Source: Nitrospiria bacterium (GTDB taxonomy: Bacteria > Nitrospirota > Nitrospiria > JACQBZ01). From it: a stretch of DNA of 10,065 nucleotides. The notes under the pieces are model-generated. The model had not been told where the DNA came from. It made no database searches and was given only the letters and a program-made list of their open reading frames with translations. The stretch is taken from contig CAKKOZ010000004.1 in the NCBI GenBank assembly GCA_919901335.1, positions 1 through 10,065 on the forward strand, given 5' to 3'. How positions within the stretch are numbered: the first letter of the stretch is position 1; the number at the start of each line of letters is the position of its first letter. Below, one piece after another: positions 1 through 5,443 of this stretch. A program made the position numbers and the translations under genes.

Positions 1-16
1 AGGAGGATAGGGCGCG

Positions 17-325
17 ATGAGCGAGTACGTGACCGTTGCCAAGCCGGAAGACCTTGCTCCCGGCCAGGGCTGTGTGGTGGAGGCCAATGGGAATGAGGTT
101 GCTCTTTTTAATCTGAATGGAACCTTCTATGCCATCGATAATATGTGCGCCCATCAGGGAGGACCCCTGGGGGAAGGGCTGCTGGAGGGAGAGACCGTGA
201 TCTGTCCCTGGCATAGTTGGAAATACAGTGTGAAGTCCGGCGTCTGCTCGTCCAACCCCTCCGTGAAGGTCAAGACCTATTCGGTCAAGATCGAGAACGG
301 CCAGATCAAGGTGGCCTTAACCTAA
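17..325 (+). CDS. Rieske-type [2Fe-2S] ferredoxin
   Basis: This is a 102-residue soluble electron carrier of the Rieske ferredoxin family, which passes single electrons to oxygenases or reductases in the cytoplasm. The cluster-binding pattern is complete: Cys44-Ala-His46, sixteen residues, then Cys63-Pro-Trp-His66. This gives two Cys and two His ligands. The extra disulfide cysteines of respiratory-chain Rieske proteins are not apparent, nor is there a signal peptide or membrane helix, so it belongs with the ferredoxin-type or NirD-like members. The length is normal for the family. The start is supported by AGGAGG at positions 1-6, ten bases before the ATG. The next gene begins 12 bases after its stop, so the two are probably cotranscribed. 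Its promoter lies outside the window. The redox partner cannot be named from the sequence; no oxygenase or nitrite reductase subunit is adjacent within the window. Confidence 0.93.
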   Translation: MSEYVTVAKPEDLAPGQGCVVEANGNEVALFNLNGTFYAIDNMCAHQGGPLGEGLLEGETVICPWHSWKYSVKSGVCSSNPSVKVKTYSVKIENGQIKVALT

Positions 326-337
326 TCAGGAGTCATC

Positions 338-667
338 ATGCCCAAACCGACGCATCACATCCTGGTCTGCACACAAGCTCGCCCGCCGGATCATCCCCGA
401 GGGTCCTGCAGCGGGAACGGGTCGAAAGAGGTCTTCATGCGGTTCATGATGGAGATGGCGCGGCTGAACCTGGTGTTTAAGTTGATCGTCACGGAGTCGT
501 CCTGCCTGGGCCCCTGCGCCTTCGGGCCGACGGTCGTGGTTTATCCCGACGGCGTCTGGTACCAGAAGGTCACGCCGAACGACGTGGCCGAAATCCTGGA
601 ACAACATATCATCAAAGGCCAGCCGGTTAAAAGGCTCCTCCTTCCCGATGCCGTTTGGGGCCCTTGA
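338..667 (+). CDS. Thioredoxin-like [2Fe-2S] ferredoxin
   Basis: This 109-residue protein matches the thioredoxin-fold [2Fe-2S] ferredoxins (Shethna protein I / Aquifex Fd1 type), which are small cytoplasmic electron carriers. Four cysteines have the family spacing: Cys11 in the first strand, Cys24 in the motif HPRGSC, and Cys56 and Cys60 in SSCLGPC. They should bind one cluster. The segment from about residue 64 (PTVVVYPDG) is the usual strand and turn after the cluster loop, and YQKVTPNDVAEIL forms the C-terminal helix. The start has AGGAG at about 328-332, close before the ATG. It follows the Rieske gene by 12 bases, so two different classes of [2Fe-2S] carrier are made side by side. The C-terminal dozen residues are hydrophobic and proline-containing and look lineage-specific. 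The family assignment is secure; the partner enzyme is unknown. Confidence 0.92.
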   Translation: MPKPTHHILVCTQARPPDHPRGSCSGNGSKEVFMRFMMEMARLNLVFKLIVTESSCLGPCAFGPTVVVYPDGVWYQKVTPNDVAEILEQHIIKGQPVKRLLLPDAVWGP

Positions 668-696
668 TCGGCCGCGGATCTATTTGATCCAAGAAC

Positions 697-1200
697 ATGG
701 GTCATAAAGAACACAAAGGGCAGTCTCCTTCCGTGGTCGGTTGCGTGATCGTGACGGTGAGCGATACGCGCACGCCTGAGACGGACACCAGCGGCGCGTT
801 GATCCGAAAACTGCTTGCGGATCAGGGTCACCGCGTCGCGGCCTCGCATTGGGTCAAAGATGAACCGGCCGATTTCCGAAAACTGCTTGAGGCCGTTGCG
901 CAGAACCCGGATGTCCAGGCCGTGATCTTAAACGGCGGCACCGGCATTTCAAAACGGGACGGCACCTATGAAGCCGTGGCGGGATTGCTGGAAAAACGGC
1001 TGGACGGTTTCGGCGAGTTGTTCCGCACCCTGAGCTATCAGGAAATCGGTTCCGCCGCAATGATGAGCCGCGCGGTTGCGGGGACGTATCGGGGAAAGAT
1101 CGTGATTTCGATCCCGGGTTCCGAGGCGGCGGTGAGGCTGGCCATGGAAAAACTGATCCTCCCGGAACTGGGCCATCTCGTCCGTGAAGCCAATCGCTGA
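697..1200 (+). CDS. moaB: Molybdenum cofactor biosynthesis protein MoaB (MoaB/Mog family)
   Basis: This is a 167-residue single-domain MoaB/Mog protein. The family binds molybdopterin, and the Mog/MogA type adenylylates it before molybdenum insertion. Visible landmarks are the first strand with VSDTR at 21-25, the nucleotide/pterin loop NGGTGIS at 79-85, the helix and loop GSAAMMSRA at 118-126, and SIPGS at 138-142. The length fits stand-alone MoaB. No MoeA-like extra domains are present. The ATG at 697 lacks a clear Shine-Dalgarno sequence, and the gap from the preceding gene is 29 bases, so translation may depend on readthrough from upstream. The first dozen residues are polar and poorly conserved, so a slightly later start is possible. 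A molybdopterin enzyme gene lies near the right end of the window, giving a loose functional link. MoaB and MogA are hard to separate by eye. Confidence 0.9.
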   Translation: MGHKEHKGQSPSVVGCVIVTVSDTRTPETDTSGALIRKLLADQGHRVAASHWVKDEPADFRKLLEAVAQNPDVQAVILNGGTGISKRDGTYEAVAGLLEKRLDGFGELFRTLSYQEIGSAAMMSRAVAGTYRGKIVISIPGSEAAVRLAMEKLILPELGHLVREANR

Positions 1201-1248
1201 TTCCATTGCCTAACCCGGTCATTATAAAAGTGCCTTAACCCAACATCC

Positions 1249-1659
1249 ATGCCAATTTTCCCTGTTTCACCCTCTAAAGAAAACCAACTGATCGAACGAA
1301 TGCGCAAACTCGGCATCCGGGAGGATGACCTTGAGGAATCTTTCGTCCGCTCATCCGGCGCGGGTGGGCAAAATGTGAATAAGACCTCGACCTGTGTGGT
1401 GCTGGTCTATAAAACCACCGGCCTCATCGTCAAATGCCAGGAAGCGCGCTCGCAGGGGCTGAACCGTTTTTTGGCGCGCCGGTTGTTGTTGGATCGGATT
1501 GAACGGGAGCGGTTGGGCGTCCTCAGTGCAGAGCAGCAGCGATTCGAAAAGATTCGGCGACAGAAACGGAAGCGCTCCCGCCGGGCAAAAGAAAAGATGC
1601 TGGAGAATAAGCGGCATCACGCGGCAAAGAAGCGTGACCGGGCGGTGGTGCGCTCTTAA
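1249..1659 (+). CDS. Stand-alone GGQ-domain release-factor-like protein (ribosome rescue type)
   Basis: This 136-residue protein holds only the catalytic RF-1 domain of class I peptide-chain release factors. The GGQ tripeptide at residues 39-41 lies in SGAGGQNVNKTSTCV, where the glutamine triggers peptidyl-tRNA hydrolysis. Codon-recognition domains are absent, so stop codons cannot be read as in RF1 or RF2. From about residue 100 to the end the protein is strongly basic (KIRRQKRKRSRRAKEK and following). In ArfB/YaeJ and mitochondrial C12orf65-type proteins such a tail enters the empty mRNA channel or binds rRNA, so a role in rescuing stalled ribosomes is the natural inference. No good Shine-Dalgarno sequence precedes the ATG at 1249. 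A later ATG at 1300 (residue 18) is possible but would trim the domain edge. The gap to moaB is 48 bases with a TATAAA at 1223-1228 but no convincing -35. Assignment to ArfB proper is not certain. Confidence 0.85.
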   Translation: MPIFPVSPSKENQLIERMRKLGIREDDLEESFVRSSGAGGQNVNKTSTCVVLVYKTTGLIVKCQEARSQGLNRFLARRLLLDRIERERLGVLSAEQQRFEKIRRQKRKRSRRAKEKMLENKRHHAAKKRDRAVVRS

Positions 1660-1660
1660 C

Positions 1661-1942
1661 CTACGATAAAAACCGTTTCAGCACAAGTGGCAGTAGCAGG
1701 GGCAGGAGCATCAGGGCCACGGCGATCGCGATGAACAGGCGTCGCAGCCGCTTGTCCTTTTCTTGCCAGGCCGTCAGGACCGAAGCCGGTCTGCCACGGA
1801 GGATGACCGGTGCGTCTGGATTTTTCGGCGGCTGCCCCCGCCGTTTGAGGTAGGCGAAATTACAGATGAGGAAGACGATCAGAAAATAGAGGGTCCAGAC
1901 GAGGATGGCCAGGCCCAGTTGTTTGCCGATTGAAGTCTCCAT
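1661..1942 (-). CDS. Hypothetical small membrane protein with two transmembrane helices
   Basis: I do not recognise this 93-residue protein. Two hydrophobic segments are clear: about residues 9-31 (LGLAILVWTLYFLIVFLI and on) and about 69-90 (LFIAIAVALMLLPLLLPLVL). They are joined by a basic, proline-rich loop of about 37 residues containing KRRGQPPKNPD. The positive-inside rule puts the loop in the cytoplasm and both ends outside. It reads in the same direction as the dehydrogenase and starts 22 bases after that gene's stop, so it is probably the last gene of the acsA block. No strong Shine-Dalgarno sequence is seen. Its stop codon is one base from the stop of the convergent release-factor-like gene, which leaves no room for a separate terminator. 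The composition is a real membrane-protein pattern and not a shadow of another frame. The function is unknown. Confidence 0.7.
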   Translation of the reverse strand: METSIGKQLGLAILVWTLYFLIVFLICNFAYLKRRGQPPKNPDAPVILRGRPASVLTAWQEKDKRLRRLFIAIAVALMLLPLLLPLVLKRFLS

Positions 1943-1964
1943 GCGGTTTCGGGCTCGTGGCGGC

Positions 1965-2996
1965 TTAGGATGGAACGAGGATCAGTTTGCCGAAGTGGTT
2001 CCGCTCCAGCATCCGTTCTTGCGCCTTCCGCGCCTCCTTCAAGGGAAAAACCGAATCAATGACCGGCTTGAGCTTCCCGATCTCCATCAGCTTGGTCACC
2101 TCCAGCAGCTCGCTGCGTGTTCCCATCATCGAGCCGAGAATCGAGAGCTGGCGGGAGAAGATGTACCGGAGATCCGTTCGGGCCTCCGGCCCGGAGGTGG
2201 CGCCACAGGTGACGAGTTTTCCGTTCTTCGCCAGCGAGGTGAGGCTCTTCTCCCAGGTTTCCGGCCCGACATGCTCGAAAACGACATCCACTCCTTTCCC
2301 GCCGGTGAATTCGCGGATCTTGTTCGAGAAGTCCTCCCGTTGGTAATTGATTACCTCGTCCGCCCCGAGGGTCCTGGCCTTCGCAAGCTTCTCGTCCCGC
2401 CCGACTGCGGCCACCACCCAGGCCCCGGCCAGCTTCGCGATCTGGATCGCCGCGGTTCCGATCCCGCTTCCGGCCGCGAGCACCAGCACCTCCTGGCCGG
2501 CCTTGAGTTCAGCCCGCGTGATCAGCATGTGCCAGGCGGTCAGAAAGGCCAGCGGGAAAGAGGCGGCATCCTCAAAGCGGAGCGTGTTGGGCATCGTGAG
2601 GACATTGATCGCCGGGACCGTGACGTATTCGGCATACCCTCCGTTGGCATGCGCGCCGAGGATTTTGTAAGCGATGCACATGTTGTCCTGTCCCGAAAGG
2701 CAGTAGGCGCATCGAAAACAGCTCAATCCCGGCGCCACGAAGACCTTCTCGCCCCGGTTGATTCCGGTGACGTTTTTCCCGATCGCTTCCACCAGGCCGG
2801 CGACGTCGCAGCCGGAGATATGCGGGAAGGCGGTCTTATAAGCCGGGATTCCCTGCCGGACCCAGATGTCCACATGATTGATCGAGCAGGCCCTGACCCG
2901 GATCAGGACCTCATCCTCGCCGGGCAGCGGCGTCGGGACGTCCTGATAAACCAATTTTTCGGGTCCGCCATGCTCGTGAAAGACCACCGCCTTCAT
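1965..2996 (-). CDS. Zinc-binding medium-chain dehydrogenase, quinone-oxidoreductase-like
   Basis: This is a 343-residue medium-chain dehydrogenase/reductase that should use NAD(P)H on an unidentified carbonyl, enone or alcohol. An N-terminal GroES-like domain (about 1-130) is followed by a Rossmann domain with the loop AAGSGIGTAAIQIAK from about residue 174. The structural zinc lobe is intact, with Cys93, Cys96, Cys99 and Cys107. By alignment to classical alcohol dehydrogenases, the catalytic zinc ligands appear replaced: Asn40 stands where the first cysteine would be, and Cys63 (in GCDVAG) where the GHE histidine would be. This is the quinone-oxidoreductase pattern. The start was placed at MKAVVFHEHGG because homologues begin there and AAAGGCGG (3002-3009, complement) precedes it by five bases. 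An upstream in-frame ATG at 3104 would add 36 low-complexity residues from the repeat region. TATAAT (3012-3017, complement) has no good -35. It is likely cotranscribed with acsA. Confidence 0.9.
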   Translation of the reverse strand: MKAVVFHEHGGPEKLVYQDVPTPLPGEDEVLIRVRACSINHVDIWVRQGIPAYKTAFPHISGCDVAGLVEAIGKNVTGINRGEKVFVAPGLSCFRCAYCLSGQDNMCIAYKILGAHANGGYAEYVTVPAINVLTMPNTLRFEDAASFPLAFLTAWHMLITRAELKAGQEVLVLAAGSGIGTAAIQIAKLAGAWVVAAVGRDEKLAKARTLGADEVINYQREDFSNKIREFTGGKGVDVVFEHVGPETWEKSLTSLAKNGKLVTCGATSGPEARTDLRYIFSRQLSILGSMMGTRSELLEVTKLMEIGKLKPVIDSVFPLKEARKAQERMLERNHFGKLILVPS

Positions 2997-3019
2997 GCCA
3001 ACCGCCTTTCTATTATAGG

Positions 3020-3140
3020 GGCTCGCGTCGCCGCCATTATCTGTGGGGGCCCGTGCGGGCTTCGCTCCTCCGATGCCCCCACACCCCGCACTCGGACGGG
3101 CCAAGCCCGATCCTCGCTCGCCGTGCTCGCTGGGTAAATC
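3020..3140 (+). repeat. Intergenic repeat element, copy 1 (downstream of acsA)
   Basis: This GC-rich intergenic block is related to another at 5249-5353 in the same orientation. The left edges match at 14 of 16 positions (GGCTCrCGTCGCCsCC). The right edges match at 22 of 28 positions (3113-3140 against 5326-5353, sharing TGCTCkCTGGrTArATC). Inside, both carry a 5-bp stem with a 3-nt loop just before the right block: here CGGGC-CAA-GCCCG at 3097-3109. The middle parts differ; this copy also has a 9-bp inverted repeat TGTGGGGGC / GCCCCCACA at 3042-3050 and 3075-3083. No open reading frame of protein character is seen. It occupies most of the gap between acsA and the dehydrogenase gene. Strand is nominal. 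It is unlike any repeat family I can name. Confidence 0.55.
3042..3083. repeat. 9-bp inverted repeat (hairpin)
   Basis: The arms TGTGGGGGC (3042-3050) and GCCCCCACA (3075-3083) are perfectly complementary around a 24-nt loop that is itself GC-rich. It lies inside intergenic repeat copy 1, between acsA and the dehydrogenase gene. No run of T follows on either strand, so a classical intrinsic terminator is not indicated. It could stabilise RNA ends or reduce readthrough from acsA into the next gene. Confidence 0.5.
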
Positions 3141-3168
3141 CCCACGGGGCTTGCCCGCGGGGGTTTAC
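3134..3168. terminator. Hairpin containing the acsA stop codon (possible terminator or RNA-stability element)
   Basis: GTAAATCCCC (3134-3143) pairs with GGGGGTTTAC (3159-3168) over 10 bp with one G-T wobble. After a single mismatch a second stem of 4 bp (3145-3148 with 3154-3157) closes on a 5-nt loop. The acsA stop codon (3165-3167) lies inside the outer stem. No T-rich run follows on the acsA strand, so it is not a textbook intrinsic terminator. It may act with Rho, or protect the acsA 3' end while allowing some transcription of the dehydrogenase gene. Confidence 0.4.
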
Positions 3169-5114
3169 TCCTCTTCCTGCATCAGTTTGGTCAGGACGGA
3201 ATAATCCTCAAGCGTCGTGGTATCGCCGACGGTCGTCTTCCCGGCGGCGATATCCCGGAGCAGCCGCCGCATGATTTTTCCGCTGCGTGTTTTTGGGAGA
3301 CTGTCGGTGAAGCGGATCTCATCCGGCCGTGCGATCGCCCCGATCTCCTTCGTGACATGGGAGCGGAGTTCCTCTTTCAAAGAGTCCGACGGGGTGTTCC
3401 CGATTTTCAGTGTCACGAAGGCCGACACGGCGTTTCCTTTGAGATCGTCCGGTTTTCCAACGACGGCCGCCTCGGCCACGGTCGGGTGGCTGACCAGCGC
3501 GCTCTCGATCTCCATCGTGCCCAGGCGATGACCCGAGACATTGATCACGTCGTCCACGCGGCCCATCACCCAGAAGTAACCGTCTTTGTCGCGGCGGGCG
3601 CCGTCCCCGGTAAAATAACAGCCCTCGATGAAATTCCAGTACTGGGATTGATAGCGTTCCGCATCGCCGTAGATCGTGCGGAGCATCGCCGGCCAGGGTC
3701 GTTTGATCACCAGGTAGCCGCCCTGATCCGGTCCGACCGGCGTGCCGTCTTTATTGACGACGTCCGCCGAAATGCCCGGGAAGGGCAGCGTCGCCGATCC
3801 CGGTTTGGTCGGGATCGCGCCGGGCAGCGGCGTGATCAGAATCGCCCCGGTCTCGGTCTGCCACCAGGTGTCCACGATGGGGCTTCGGCCTTTTCCAATA
3901 ACGGTGTGGTACCACATCCAGGCCTCGGGATTGATCGGCTCGCCGACCGTTCCCAGAAGACGGAGGCTGCTTAAGTCATGTTTCTCAGGCCACTGGTTTC
4001 CCAGCTTCATCAAGGCCCGGATCGCGGTCGGGGCGGTGTAAAAAACATTCACGCGGTATTTTTCGATCATCTCCCAGACCCGGTCGGGGCCCGGATGCGT
4101 GAGGGCCCCTTCGAACATCACCGAGGTCGCGCCGTTCGCCAGAATTCCGTAGACGATGTAACTGTGTCCGGTCACCCAGCCGATGTCGGCGGTGCACCAA
4201 TAGGTGTCTTCGTCTTTTAGGTCGAAGACCCACTTGCTGCTGATATAGGTCTGGACGAGGTATCCTGCTGTGGAATGTACAACCCCCTTGGGTTTTCCGG
4301 TCGTCCCGCTGGTGTAAAGAATGAAGAGGGGATGCTCCGAATCGAGCGGCTCGGCCTCGCAGACGGCCGGCGCCTCCCGCATTGCGTCGTGCCACCAAAG
4401 ATCGCGGTTTAACTCCATGGGAATGGCCGTCCCCACGCGGCGGACCACCACGACCTTCTCGATGGTAGGGGTCTGGACCAAGGCCTTGTCCACGTTTTCT
4501 TTGAGCGGGACGATCGCGCCCTTTCGATAGCTCCCGTCAGCCGTGACGAGGAGTTTGGCCTTGGCGTCGTTGATCCGGTCTTTCAAGGCCTCGGCCGAGA
4601 AGCCGCCGAAGATGATGTTGTGGACGGCCCCGATCCGTGCGCAGGCCAGCATCGCGATCGGCAGCTCCGGGATCATCGGCATGTAGATCGCGACGCGATC
4701 GCCGCTTCGGACGCCCAGGTGTTTTAAGACATTGGCGAACTTGCAGACCTCGCGGTGAAGCTCCTGGAAGGTCAGTGTCCGGGTGTCGCCGGGCTCACCT
4801 TCCCAGATGATCGCGGCCTTGTTCCGTCTCCAGGTCTGCAAATGACGGTCGATGCAGTTATAGGCGATATTGATCTTGCCGCCCACGAACCATTTGGCGA
4901 AGGGCGGCTCCCATTGAAGGACTTTTTTCCATTTTTTAAACCAATGGAGTTCGCCCGCAATTTTGGCCCAAAAAGCCTCCGGTTTGGATTCGGCCGCAAG
5001 GGCGAGCTTTTTGTACTCCTTCAGGCTTTTGATATGGGCCCATCGGCTGAAAGCGGCGCGGGGTTTGAAGACGCGGCGTTCCTTCAACATCGATTCGATG
5101 GTCGGTTGAGTCAT
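3165..5114 (-). CDS. acsA: Acetyl-CoA synthetase (AMP-forming)
   Basis: AcsA activates acetate with ATP and CoA to acetyl-CoA, AMP and pyrophosphate in the cytoplasm. The 649-residue product matches the usual length of about 650. Motifs run in the family order: the phosphate loop YTSGTTGKPKG at 267-277, WWQTETG at 417-423, the hinge region YFTGDGARRDKDG at 500-512, GRVDDVINVSGHRLG at 518-532, and PKTRSGKIMRR at 607-617. Lys613 in the last motif is the residue that protein acetyltransferases modify and sirtuin deacetylases restore in this family. The start at 5114 is preferred over an in-frame ATG at 5162 because GGAGGT lies six bases before it (5121-5126, complement) and homologues start nearby. 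A sigma70-type promoter lies about 80 bases upstream. The dehydrogenase and small membrane protein genes follow in the same direction. The gene is complete and intact. Confidence 0.97.
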   Translation of the reverse strand: MTQPTIESMLKERRVFKPRAAFSRWAHIKSLKEYKKLALAAESKPEAFWAKIAGELHWFKKWKKVLQWEPPFAKWFVGGKINIAYNCIDRHLQTWRRNKAAIIWEGEPGDTRTLTFQELHREVCKFANVLKHLGVRSGDRVAIYMPMIPELPIAMLACARIGAVHNIIFGGFSAEALKDRINDAKAKLLVTADGSYRKGAIVPLKENVDKALVQTPTIEKVVVVRRVGTAIPMELNRDLWWHDAMREAPAVCEAEPLDSEHPLFILYTSGTTGKPKGVVHSTAGYLVQTYISSKWVFDLKDEDTYWCTADIGWVTGHSYIVYGILANGATSVMFEGALTHPGPDRVWEMIEKYRVNVFYTAPTAIRALMKLGNQWPEKHDLSSLRLLGTVGEPINPEAWMWYHTVIGKGRSPIVDTWWQTETGAILITPLPGAIPTKPGSATLPFPGISADVVNKDGTPVGPDQGGYLVIKRPWPAMLRTIYGDAERYQSQYWNFIEGCYFTGDGARRDKDGYFWVMGRVDDVINVSGHRLGTMEIESALVSHPTVAEAAVVGKPDDLKGNAVSAFVTLKIGNTPSDSLKEELRSHVTKEIGAIARPDEIRFTDSLPKTRSGKIMRRLLRDIAAGKTTVGDTTTLEDYSVLTKLMQEEE

Positions 5115-5194
5115 ATGAAAACCTCCGGATGCTCCTGATCGGTAAGATGGATGGTGTGCCACTCGGGTTGAAACGATGTCTGGAACGAGCGGTC

Positions 5195-5224
5195 ATTGTA
5201 GTGTAGCCCGAATTCGTTTGTCAA
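5195..5224 (-). promoter_or_regulatory. Predicted sigma70-type promoter of acsA
   Basis: On the complement strand TTGACA (5219-5224) is followed after 18 bases by TACAAT (5195-5200). The -35 is a perfect consensus match and the -10 differs at one position. Transcription would begin near 5188, giving a leader of about 74 nt before the acsA ATG at 5114. It faces away from the transketolase promoter at 5372-5400, with copy 2 of the intergenic repeat between the two. Confidence 0.65.
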
Positions 5225-5248
5225 CAGGCGCGTGGTGTCTATTGAAGT

Positions 5249-5353
5249 GGCTCACGTCGCCCCCTCCACACATCGGCTGCAAACCGCCGAGTGCAGGCCG
5301 GCAAAGCCGGATGGAGCCTCCCCCTCTCGTTCGCTTTGCTCTCTGGATAGATC
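5249..5353 (+). repeat. Intergenic repeat element, copy 2 (upstream of acsA)
   Basis: This block resembles 3020-3140 at both edges, in the same orientation. The left edge starts GGCTCACGTCGCCCCC and the right block is 5326-5353. The internal hairpin is CCGGC-AAA-GCCGG at 5298-5310. Compared with copy 1 the stem has changed in a compensating way (CGGGC/GCCCG against CCGGC/GCCGG), while a 3-nt loop ending in AA and the following GAT are kept. It sits between the divergent promoters of acsA and the transketolase gene, and none of it looks coding. Its effect on either promoter is unknown. Confidence 0.55.
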
Positions 5354-5371
5354 TTCACGGCCGGAGATGAC

Positions 5372-5400
5372 TTGACAACCCCGGCGCGCGCGATTATGAT
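5372..5400 (+). promoter_or_regulatory. Near-consensus sigma70 promoter of the transketolase operon
   Basis: TTGACA at 5372-5377 is followed after 17 bases by TATGAT at 5395-5400. This is a perfect -35, optimal spacing and a one-mismatch -10. The start of transcription would be near 5407, leaving a leader of about 37 nt with AGGAGG before the GTG start codon at 5444. The -35 box overlaps an in-frame TTG that would otherwise be the longest possible start, which rules that start out. Confidence 0.75.
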
Positions 5401-5443
5401 CGGAACAGAAAATGTTCATGAAAATTTCAATCAGGAGGCTTCT

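Noticed and set aside
1200..1248. Promoter for the release-factor-like gene
   Set aside because: TATAAA at 1223-1228 resembles a -10, but no acceptable -35 is found at 16-18 bases.
2997..3104. N-terminal extension of the dehydrogenase from the ATG at 3104
   Set aside because: The extra 36 residues come from the GC-rich repeat, do not resemble the family, and a better start with a ribosome binding site lies at 2996.
1905..3137. 410-codon open frame on the + strand opposite the dehydrogenase gene
   Set aside because: It is antisense to a protein with clear family motifs. Its translation is rich in Arg, Gly, Asp and His with no domain pattern, as expected for a GC-rich shadow frame.
3357..3974. 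205-codon open frame on the + strand inside acsA
   Set aside because: It is antisense to conserved acetyl-CoA synthetase motifs and has low-complexity basic composition.
5115..5162. N-terminal extension of acsA from the ATG at 5162
   Set aside because: The extension passes through the GGAGGT that precedes the ATG at 5114, and the shorter form has the usual family start and length.
5249..5353. CRISPR array or tandem repeat
   Set aside because: The two repeat copies are more than 2 kb apart and divergent inside; there is no regular repeat-spacer pattern anywhere in the window.
5372..5443. Longer transketolase start at the TTG at 5372 or the ATG at 5396
   Set aside because: These codons form parts of the -35 and -10 boxes of a near-consensus promoter, so they should not be in the mRNA.
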